A stretch of DNA of 64,000 bases, taken from NCBI GenBank assembly GCA_947471745.1, contig CANJKZ010000467.1, positions 124,001 to 188,000 on the forward strand, given 5' to 3'. Below are positions 56,001 through 64,000 of the stretch, piece by piece; the stretch's first letter is position 1; each line of letters opens with the position of its first letter. The notes beneath the pieces are model-generated. The model was given only the letters and a program-made list of their open reading frames with translations. It was not told where the DNA came from and ran no database searches. The translations under genes were made by a program, and so were the position numbers. Source of the stretch: Closterium sp. Naga37s-1. Taxonomy: Eukaryota; Streptophyta; Zygnematophyceae; Desmidiales; Closteriaceae.

Positions 56001-58267
56001 CTCCAGCACCAGCAGCACCTCCTGGACTAGTAGCTCCAGCACCAGCAGGACCGTACCCTCCACCACTAGGACTGCCTCGCCGAACGACCCACGAACGAAT
56101 CGCCTGCGGCGAGAGCGTCTCAAGTAGAGCAGGCTGCGGTGGCAGTCCACCTCCAGTACCTCCAGCTCCAGGACCTATAGAAGGACTCGCAGCACCCCCA
56201 GAGTCAGCACCCAAAGTCTCAGCACCCCCAGAGTCAGCACCCAAAGTCTCAGTACTCTCAGACCCAGCAGCCGCAGGCTCAGTACCCTTAGTCCCTGCAC
56301 CCTCAGTCTCAGCTCCAGTGTCCACTGCAGAAGGCTGCAGAGGAGTGGGAAACCCGGGGCGGTCTCCAAGCGAGGAGTGCGGCGAGTGGTCGCCGTGTCG
56401 TCGGCGGCGGTGTCACCCCCCTCAGCTGGGTCAGAGGAGTCAGAAGAGATCTCCACTGGCTCATCCAAGGGGGGTGGGTCTACTTGAGACACACCTGAGG
56501 GAGCAGGACCCTGTGGGGGAAGGGGGTCTACCAGGGGGGGGACTGGTACCAGGAAGAGAGGCGCGAGGGGGACCGGGTGAGACGCGTGTGGGTGAAGTCG
56601 GTAGTAACAGACCGAGTCGTCGAAGGTGACGTCCTGAGAGGACAGAACACGACGCGAGGCAGGGTGGTAGAACTGCCAGGGCGGGGCGTCGGTGGGGAAG
56701 CCCAGGAAGACACAGCGGAGAGTGCGAGGAGAGAGCTTGCTCGCTTTGGTATCGCGAACAAGGGAGAGCGCGCCCCAGACCCGAAACGACGACGCATCAC
56801 CAGGCTGTCCCGTCCAACGGAGTGTGGGCGAGGTCTCTGGAGCAGAGACACGGGGCCAGAGGTTGAGCTGATGCGCGGCGTATCGGACCGCAAACGGCCA
56901 CAGGAAATGGGGAGCAGCCGCATGGATCATGGAGGTACGAGCAACCTCCATGATCAGGCCAATGCGACGCTCAGCGATCCCATTTTGCTGCGGAGAGGCC
57001 GGAAGCGTGAACGACTGGGCGATGCCCTCGTCCTGACAAAACGTCTCAAGGACGCCAGAGGAGAACTCACCACCCCTGTCAGAGTGCAGACGCAGGACTG
57101 GGAAGTTTTGCTGAAAACGCTCGTGCAGCTGGAGACGAGTAGCACGGATCCAGGGGATCAAAACACCGCTGACGTCCGCCTTGCGCCGCAAGCGGAAGAT
57201 GGTGGTGTAGCGTGTGTAGTCGTCAACAACCAGCAGGAAGTAGCGCTCCTGGTCCGTTCCACCGACTGGGGCCGGGCCCCACACGTCCAGGTGGAGAGTC
57301 TGCAGAGGAGCAGTGGTCGGAGGAAACTCGGAGGAGTGAGGAGCGGCGCGCTGCCGCCCCTCGACGCAAGGAAGGCACGGCGGGGCAAGCGAGCGCGGCA
57401 GGGGGGGCAGGGTCCTGGGGAGGCCAGAGACAAGGAGACGGGAGTGCATACTGCGTAGACGTGGCAGGGAGGGGTGACCAAGACGGTGGTGCCAGCGCTG
57501 AGTCTCGTGCGTGAGTACTCTGCACGAGCAAGACGCAGCTAACTGTCCCGACGCAGACGCCCGACTCGACGCAGCCACCTGACCTGACTCAGCCACCTGT
57601 GCAGACGCAGTGGTCAGTGTGTACAGACTAGACCCAGGCTGTCGAGTGAACGTAGCCAGGTGACGGCCAGTCTGGGAGCACGTACAGATCGCCACACGCT
57701 GCCCTCCAGGAATAAAGGTATCAACCCAGACATCCTGAATGGCAGCGTTGCTCACCAAGTTCGTCGAGAACGTGGGGAGGTGGAGACCTGACAGAGAACC
57801 GGAGGGGACTGCTGGACAAGGGAGGACCGTGGAGGCTCTCGCAACTACTGGGCCCCCAGAGGGGTCAGCCAGTGAGACTGGGACAGGTGCTGTGAGTGGT
57901 GTGACTGTGGTGCAATCACGAAAGAAGCAACGTGACGCGCCTGAGTCAAGTGTGAAGTGTGCAAGACCTCAGCGGAGGCAGGACCTGTGGCAGTAGACGC
58001 ACTAGCACCTAGAGCGTCGGCAGACTCACGGGCAGCTGCAGCAGACTCACTAGCACCTGGAGTGGCAGCAGACTCACTAGCACCTGGAGTGGCAGCAGAC
58101 TCACTAGCACCAAGAGCAGCAGCCTTAACACAACGATAACCTCCACCACCAGGCCTGCCTCGCTGAACAACCCACTCACGAAGCTGCTGAGGGGTGGGGT
58201 CGTCCGGGAGAGGCAGTGCCCGCTGCTGTCCACCCCTGGCCACAGCAATTGCCGCGATAGTGGCCAT
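53096..58267 (-). pseudogene. Copia E Gag-Pol remnant
   Basis: From the N-terminus: a short low-complexity remnant with PTPQQLREWVVQRG (58267-57845), a damaged protease region (a frameshift near 57955), integrase (HHRLGHPSLPRLRSMHSRLL; LHSDRGGEFSSGVLETFCQD; SPQQNGIAERRIGLIMEVAR), an Ala/Gly/Thr-rich linker, RT (AYVDDLVFA) and RNase H (GSSCEAEIYAGAMAAQELRW). Lesions seen: a frameshift near 56200-56320, a stop for W near 54555, a 34-nt deletion in RT near 54245 relative to Copia A, and a stop at 53774-53776. Confidence 0.9.
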
Positions 58268-58376
58268 GACAGACAGCGACGGTCAGGAGGTCCAGCACCT
58301 CCAGCTCCTCCAGCAACAGCAGCACCTCCAGCACTCCCAGCAGCACCTCCACCAGCAACAGCAGTAGCCGAGTAGT

Positions 58377-59090
58377 TTTTTTTTTTTTTTTTTTTTTTTT
58401 TTTGGGTTTAGGGTTGCGCGCGGCCCACGGGCTGCAGGGGCGACGCGCGGCTCGGCAGGGCGGCGCGCGGGCTGCAGGGGCAGCGCCCACGGGCTGCAGG
58501 GGCGATGCGCAGCTCAGCAGGGCGGCGCGCGGGCTGTAGGGGCGGCGCGCGGCTCGGCAGGGCGGCGCCCAGGCTGCAGGGGCGACGCTCGGCTCGGCAG
58601 GGCGGCGCGCGGGCTGCAGGGGCAGCGCCCACGGGGTGCAGGGGCGACGTGCGGCTCTGCAGGGCGGCGTACGGGCTGCAGGGGCGACACGCGGCTCTGC
58701 AGGGCGGCGTACGGGCTGCAGGGGCAGCGCCCACAGGCTGCAGGGGCAACGCGCGGCTCGGCAGGGCGGCGCGCGGGCTGCAGGGGCAGCGCCCACGGGC
58801 TGCAGGGGCGAACTCGCGGGCTGCAGGGGCAGCACGTGGGCCACAGGGGCAGGCACGGCTGCAGGAGCAGCACGGTCGCAGGGGTAGGCACGGCTGCAGG
58901 GGCAGCACGGTCGCAGGGGCGAGTACGGCTGCAGGGGCAGCACGGTCGCAGGGGCGAGCACGGCTGCAGGGGCAGCACGGTCGCAGGGGCGAGCACTGCT
59001 GCAGGGGCAGCGCGGTCGCAGGGGCAGCACGCGGGCTGCTAGGGCAGCGCGGCTGCAGGGGCAGCGTAGGAAGAAAAATTTTACGGTTAG
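58377..59090. repeat. poly-T run and GC-rich tandem repeats in Copia E leader
   Basis: A run of about 27 T is followed by GGGTTTAGGG and then by irregular units of about 40-60 bp built on CGGCTCGGCAGGGCGGCGCG and GGGCTGCAGGGGC. Further right are units with GCAGCACGGTCGCAGGGGC. The position, between the 5' LTR and pol, is the same as the GC-rich block of Copia A. Confidence 0.85.
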
Positions 59091-59141
59091 GGCAGGGCGT
59101 AACGTTCGGTGGGCCCTAGGAACGATTCTGCTCTAATACCA

Positions 59142-59272
59142 TGTTAGAATAAGCAGGCAGGAATGATGGACTAGGTAACATGCATGAGTACAAGTACCTA
59201 ACCCTAAAGTGTTGTACCCCTTGTAGGCTAACCCACTATAGCCTAGAGATAACACAAACATACAGTTTGACA
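59142..59272 (-). repeat. 5' LTR of Copia E
   Basis: It is 131 bp; the initiator tRNA-Met site lies immediately inside on the minus strand. Confidence 0.93.
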
Positions 59273-59277
59273 CTTAG

Positions 59278-59817
59278 TGGCACGGGTTCAGTGCGAATCT
59301 AACACTTTATGCAGTCGAGCTGGAGCGAAAGTAGCCCGGAATGTTTAGGGCATTAAGGGCATATGCCCTTGAATCGACAGGCCTGGTACAGACGATACTA
59401 CGATAGTGCAATGCTGTACAACAAGGTGCAACCGACAACGTGAACACCTTGGCGCCACCACGTGTTGGTCAGTGAGTCGTGTGGCTTTCCATCCGAATCT
59501 GGTCAAGTTTTTTCACCCAATCCTGGCGCAATCATGCGATATCTGATTGGTCATTACATCTCGAGCATCAAACTGACGCAACTGTTTCGGAAGTTGCATA
59601 TAGTAACAAACCGATAACAATTAAATCAGCAATAACATGGATTACTTCTGGGTGTGAATCACCCTAAACAATACGGTGATTATTCTGCACAATCAATTCT
59701 CGGATTTTCTAGAAATGCAAGACAGCACATTCACTGTGCCCCTCCCTACCCTCATGGGCATAGACCCAAGCCTGCCGGTGACTCAGCCTGCCAAATCACC
59801 CACCCTCGCTGTACCCT
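59278..59817. other. intergenic region, no gene seen
   Basis: Sequence between Copia E and the 3' end of TRM11. No domain, RNA gene or repeat was recognised. Confidence 0.5.
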
Positions 59818-59890
59818 CACACACACTTGGCGCGATACGCTGGTCTCGATGCCTGCTTTACCTTTGCCACCTTGCGCGATGATCTGAGAG
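59818..59890 (-). repeat. echo of the TRM11 C-terminus
   Basis: The minus strand reads KVKQASRPAYRAKCV and a stop, against KQASRPLYRAKCV at the true end. The unit repeats about 130 bp downstream of the gene's own stop. A perfect palindrome at 59906-59931 lies between the two. Confidence 0.85.
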
Positions 59891-59905
59891 TGGCCCCATT
59901 TGTTG

Positions 59906-59931
59906 TGACCTTTGAGTCGACTCAAAGGTCA
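59906..59931. repeat. perfect 26-bp palindrome
   Basis: TGACCTTTGAGTC is followed immediately by its reverse complement. It is the best preserved member of a family with core TTTGAGNCNNCTCAAA, found also at 61780-61799 and 63843-63858 and, imperfectly, in SurE introns. Confidence 0.9.
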
Positions 59932-59950
59932 CCCTCACTGCCCCCATCCA

Positions 59951-62900
59951 TCACACACACTTGGCACGATACAGTGGTCTGGACGCCTGCTTTGCCGCCT
60001 TGCGCGATAATCTATGAGCGGTCTCATTCGCTCTGTCCCTCCCACCTGCTTCTCCCTTCCCATCCCTCATGCCTCGCACCGAGGCCTGCTGGTGAATCCC
60101 CGCCACCTCATCTGCCCGCGACGCAAACACCAAGTCATGGAAATTCTTCCCTGCCCTCCTCTCCCCCTCCCCTTTCTTATCGACCTTTCCCGGATTCAAC
60201 CCCTTGTCACCTCCCTCCCTGACCGCTTCCCCATCCCTGATTCCCTCATCCCCCCCTTCCCTCACCTCCCCTGCCTCCCCCATCTCCCTCATCATCTTAC
60301 TCTCCTCGATCTGCTTCTTCCTGAACCACTCATGCGCCGCCACGTGTGCAGCTGCCATGTCATCGCTGTACTGTACAACCTTCACCATAGTCACAAGCCG
60401 CCTGCTCCACCGCTTGGTCAGAATCTGCTCGCTATTCGCCACCAGCTTCAGGCACGGATGCTCCGGAATCTCCTCGGGCACATACTCCTCTCGGGCAGCA
60501 GGGTAAAAATAAACGAGCCGCCCGCCAATCACGAGCAGCCGGGCAGCCGTGTCTAAAAGATCGTAGGCACTCTTCGAGCGAGTAAGGGGCGGTGGAGGGG
60601 ATGTGGGCAGCTTTCAGGTTGTCTGCTATTGAATACGGGTCAGTCACCCCGTTGAGAATTTTCCTCCCGCCCGACTTTCGGCCGCCTGCCCGGACACCAT
60701 ACGGAGGGTCACAGATGATGGCATGGAACATCTGGAGATAGACGAGGAAACCAAGGGAAGAAAGAGAGCATGTCTCTTAAAGCGACGGTGCACATTTGCC
60801 ACCCAAAACCCAGAACCCTGGCGAACTGTTACTGCGGATGGAAAGTGTCCGCACGAAATCCTGGTTTTCGCCAGCCAGCACTTTCGCGCTGGCAAGCCTG
60901 GTTCAAAAAAAAATCTTCTGAACCCAACACTGCCAAAAGTTGCCCGTCGCTTTAAGTTGTATGCCAGAGCTTCAACCTCAACTCAACCAGGATGCCAAAG
61001 GGGGGATAACAGATCAAGTTTCGGAGAAGGGAGCAAAGAGGGAGGGCAGGACGGGAAGGTGAACCAGGGAGCTACTGGAAGTGGATGAAGACGAGAGCAG
61101 CAGAGTAAGTTCTGTGGTGCTGACTGACTTGCAGGTGGAAGTGACATTCTACCAATTTGCAACAGCCTGCTTGCTCCCTGTAAGTGGGAAGTACACTCAG
61201 AACGGGCAGTTGTGTTACCAGCTCACTCATTTACCTGCAGGAAAGTTCAAGACACAGCACACAGCATGGTGATGTGATGAATGACACGGGTGGCAGGTGC
61301 TCAGCAAAGCCCATGAGAAGAGAGCAAGAGGGCGCAGCAACGCATCTTGGGAAGAGGGCAGGACATGCGAGAGGTTTTGCGCACCAGCGCACCAACGCAC
61401 CTCTCGCAGGCCTTGCCCCCAGGGAGGGCAGGATATTGTTGTCCACCCATGGCAACCCCGGTCGTGTTTTTTTAGGCACCCCTAACGGGCAAGCGGTGCA
61501 CACAGATTGTGAAAAGAGGTCCCTCGAAAGCTACACGCACCTCTCGCAGGTCTTGCCTCCAGGGAGGGCAGTTGTTGTCTGCTCGCAGCAAGCCCACTGG
61601 TGGCTGGAGTGAGTACTGCAAGGGAGGATGGAAAGCAGTAGAGAAGGAGAGGAGGAAAAGTCGGGGAAAAAATACGGAAGGAGGACAAGGAATGAGGGAA
61701 TGGAGAGGAGAGAATCATCAACTGGAAGCGGGGGAGCAGATGGAGGAAAAGAGTGGCGAAGGCTTATCAGTTGACTCACCTTTTGAGACGTCTCAAAAGT
61801 TGAAATTTGACTCACCTGCTGGGAGTTGACTCACAATGCTCACAATACTCTAACTTCAGGTGTACACTGACAGCTCACCTGGTGGAAGTTGGCCCACACG
61901 TCCCGATTGGGGCCCTTGCCGTCCCGCACCACCCTGATGTCTATGTCCGCTCCCTGCAGGTGGTGGGGGGGGGGGGGTGGAGGTGTGGTAAAGGGACATG
62001 ATAGGTGAGTGCACTACTCACATCCCCTTGCCATCCCGCACCACCCTGATGTCTATGTCCGCTCCCTGACAATTGTGGTGGTGGGGGGGTGGGGAGTGGG
62101 GAGTGGGAGATGATGGGTGTGTGAGTGCACTACACACATCCCCTTGCCATCCCGCACCACCCTGATGTCAATGTCCTCTCCCTGCAGGTGGTGGGGGGGG
62201 GGAAGAGAGGGGTGGGGGGGGGGGAAGAGAGGGGTGGTGGGAGGGAAGAGAGGGGTGGTGGAGGAATGAGGAGTGAGGGTGTGGTAAGGCGACCATATGG
62301 GTGTGTGTGCACCACCGTCACCCCTTGCCGTCCCGCACCACCCGGATGTCAATGTCTGCTCCCTGGGGGTGCGACAGCATGGGTAGGAGCAGCAGCAGCA
62401 GCAGCATGGTCAACTCCGTGCCAGAGTAAGAGGGGTTGCCCTTGCCATCAGTTGCTCTAATGTTGGCTGCACAGTTAGGTTGCTTTTGAGTGGGTTCAAA
62501 AGTCAAGTTTTGAGGAACACCAGGATACTCCCCCCCATGCCCGCGAACGGGTCGTACAGGAGAGCACCCCACGACACACACACCATTCTGATCTGCTCGT
62601 AGCATCATACCGCAGTCAGTCACTCCCTCACCAGCGTGACAGCCCCGAAGTGAGCAGCGGGCACCAGGATGCTCCCCGTGCCCACGAACGGATCGTACAT
62701 GAGAGGCCCCCACCCCAGACACAACACTCTGATCCGACAGTAATATCGCATATGAGTGAGTGTGAGTCTCACCAGAGTGACAGCACCGAAGTGGGCAGCG
62801 GCCACCAGGATGCTTCCCGTGCCCACAAACGGGTCGTACATGAGCGTGCCGCGCCGCGCCAGCGCCTGGTTGGCCATGAGCAGCGATAGCTCAGCATCCA

Positions 62901-62973
62901 TAGCTGTGGGGCCCAGGTAGCGGCGGCGACTGAGCTCGTACTTCGTGGCAACGGTCCGGTCTGATACCGCTAC
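59951..62973 (-). CDS. TRM11: TRM11-type tRNA (guanine-N2) methyltransferase, 3' half
   Basis: Exons found: 62973-62773, 61953-61879, 61615-61541, and 60731-59951 (stop). All borders are GT..AG in phase 0. TRM11, with TRM112, makes N2-methylguanosine at position 10 of tRNA. Visible: VATKYELSRRRYLGPTAMD, the SAM-binding YDPFVGTGSILVAAAHFGA, GADIDIRVVRDGKG, GLLRADNNCPPWRQDLRE, the catalytic DPPYG in AIICDPPYGVRAGGRKSGG, then GGRLVYFYPAAREE and SRRLVTMVKVVQYSDD. A two-base deletion or one-base insertion at 60551-60568 shifts the frame between EECL and DLLDTAARLL. Because all else is conserved, it may be a sequencing error. The N-terminal THUMP part must lie beyond the right edge. Introns hold many exon echoes. 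Confidence 0.88.
61375..61450 (-). repeat. echo of TRM11 exon ADNN
   Basis: It keeps GACAACAA, CCTCCCTGG and the donor CGAGAGGTGCGT, but small insertions put the halves in different frames (VDNN against PPWGQGLRE). It lies downstream (3') of the functional exon 61615-61541. Confidence 0.85.
61780..61799. repeat. perfect 20-bp palindrome
   Basis: CTTTTGAGACGTCTCAAAAG lies in the TRM11 intron between exons GADIDIR and ADNN. Adjacent TTGACTCACC is repeated twice more within 50 bp. Confidence 0.9.
62020..62370 (-). repeat. three echoes of TRM11 exon GADIDIR
   Basis: Copies at about 62318-62370, 62140-62185 and 62020-62070 encode (G)ADIDIRVVRDGKG and then break off. They are separated by G/T-rich simple sequence and lie upstream (5') of the functional exon 61953-61879. 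Confidence 0.88.
62510..62705 (-). repeat. two echoes of the TRM11 SAM-motif exon edge
   Basis: The nearer copy reads PLMYDPFVGTGSILVPAAHF and GAVTL with a good donor (GTGAGGG). The farther copy is decayed (LLYDPFAGMGGSILVF). Both lie downstream of the real donor at 62773. Confidence 0.88.
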
Positions 62974-63034
62974 CTGTAGGAGGGGATGATGGGGAAGGGA
63001 GGGCAGTGTGACTCAGTGCAGGGGAGTGCAGCAA

Positions 63035-63910
63035 GCAGCAACTTGGCAGCAGCTCAGCCAGCATCCATAGCTGTGGGGCCCAGGTACTGCCGGCGACTGA
63101 GCTCGTACTTGGTGGCAACGGTCCGGTCTGATACCGCTACCTGTGTAGGTAGGGAGGGAGGGAAACATGAGCAGCGACAGCTCAGCGTCCATAGCTGTGG
63201 GGCCCAGGTACTGGCGGCGACTGAGCTCGTACTTGGTTGCCACGGTGCGGTCTGATACTGCCACCTTGGGGAAGGGAGGGAGGGAGGGGAAGATGAGCAG
63301 CGCCAGCTCAGCATCCATGGAGGTGGGGCCCAGGTACTGCTGGCGACTGAGCTCGTACTTGGTTGCCACGGTGCGATCCGACATGGCCACCTGTAGGGGG
63401 GGACGGCAGGGAAGGGAGGGCAGTGAGTCGGTGCAGGGTTGTGCAGCAAGCAGCAGCTCAGTCAGCGTCGCCCAGGTACTGCTGGCGGCTCAGCTCGTAT
63501 TTTGTGGCCACTGTGTGGCCTGAGACCGCTAGCTGTGAGTGGGTGGGGAGAGAGGGGGGAGGGAGGGCAGTGAGTCAGTGTATGGGAGTGCAGAAGGCGC
63601 CAGCACAGCGTCCATGGCGGTGGGGCCCAGGTACTGCCTGCAGCTTATTTCGTACTTTGTGGCCGCTGTGCAGTCTGATACCAACCGCTACCTGTGGTGT
63701 GGAGGAAAAGGGGGGGAAGTGCAGCAAGCAACAACTTAGCAGCGGCCCAGCAGTCCCCAAGGCGGTGGGCCCCAGCCATGGGTACTGAAGGTGACTTAGC
63801 ACACGCTTCGTTGCCTTGCCAATGGCAAAAGGTGGAAAAACTTTTGAGAATTCTCAAAGGTGACTCAGCACATACTTTGATGCCAATCGCACAGGGTGGG
63901 AAATCAAAAC
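63035..63910 (-). repeat. seven echoes of TRM11 exon VAVSD
   Basis: Going right from the functional exon (start 62973), copies begin near 63140, 63265, 63392, 63533, 63690, 63830 and 63905. The first two keep VAVSDRTVATKYELSRRQYL almost perfectly, with an AG acceptor. The third has RQQYLGPTSMDAEL; the fourth GHTVATKYELSRQQYLG; the fifth retains QYLGPTAMDA out of frame; the last two retain only KATKRVLSHLQYP and LASKYVLSHL. None continues to the YDPFVGTG part. Confidence 0.85.
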
Positions 63911-64000
63911 ACCAGAAAGGGAGATCAAGTTACTTCCATGCGTGCCAGCCAGGCAGCTCATCATATGACCTAACCTAACATGTGATGAGAGTGTGGCCTG

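Larger units (their letters stand above)
52715..59272 (-). mobile_element. decayed Copia LTR retrotransposon E
   Basis: The LTRs are 131 bp (52715-52845 and 59142-59272; TGTTAGAATAAG..GTTTGACA). A perfect target duplication CTTAG lies at 52710-52714 and 59273-59277. The primer site TGGTATTAGAGC is inside the 5' LTR on the minus strand. Pol is related to Copia A and C but has several stops, frameshifts and deletions. Most of gag is missing, replaced by GC-rich tandem repeats and a poly-T run. Confidence 0.95.

Noticed and set aside
58398..58410. GGGTTTAGGG as a telomere or interstitial telomeric repeat
   Set aside because: Only one full TTTAGGG unit is present, next to a poly-T run inside a retroelement.
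58176..59030. 284-codon Cys/Ala/Pro-rich frame
   Set aside because: It is a frame through the GC-rich tandem repeats and poly-T run of Copia E, open only because of composition.
59906..59931. Perfect palindrome read as a rho-independent terminator
   Set aside because: No T tract follows it, the DNA is eukaryotic, and related palindromes lie in introns.

Overview
This is nuclear DNA of a photosynthetic eukaryote, most probably a streptophyte green alga (a zygnematophyte such as Closterium fits best, but that is inference). The evidence is: plant-type Copia and chromodomain Gypsy LTR retrotransposons primed by initiator tRNA-Met, a plant-like TRM11 methyltransferase, a multi-exon SurE-type phosphatase, a COX17 copper chaperone, and spliceosomal introns with GT..AG borders. 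No prokaryotic operons are present.

Layout. 1-8 kb: a Gypsy integrase scrap, a possible PABC (MLLE) exon region, and a complete minus-strand Copia element (799-7953, TSD CCCTT). 8-16.5 kb: a duplicated repeat with a solo LTR in one copy, simple repeats, a decayed Gypsy pol, a MITE with perfect 25-bp TIRs, and a PIF/Harbinger transposase remnant facing a two-exon Myb/SANT-like gene. 16.5-24.4 kb: a non-autonomous LTR element and a decayed chromodomain Gypsy that carries a 721-bp insertion. 24.57 kb: tRNA-Arg(ACG). 24.9-32.7 kb: a ten-exon SurE gene on the minus strand, reconstructed here with every intron phase consistent (370 aa). 34.3-35.5 kb: COX17 on the plus strand. 35.9-50.7 kb: a coiled-coil/LRR gene on the minus strand whose last coding exon is cut by two full-length Copia elements, one of which (35982-42926) has an intact 1987-aa Gag-Pol. 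52.7-59.3 kb: a decayed Copia. 59.95-63 kb: the 3' half of a TRM11 gene on the minus strand.

The most unusual signal is not a gene. In SurE, TRM11, COX17 and the LRR gene, most exons are accompanied in the adjoining introns or flanks by one to seven degenerate tandem copies of the same exon or exon edge, often with the splice site kept. I call these exon echoes. In TRM11 the echoes decay with distance from the functional exon. A short palindrome family (core TTTGAGNCNNCTCAAA) is scattered among the echoes of both large genes. These observations were read directly from the sequence; their mechanism and function are unknown.
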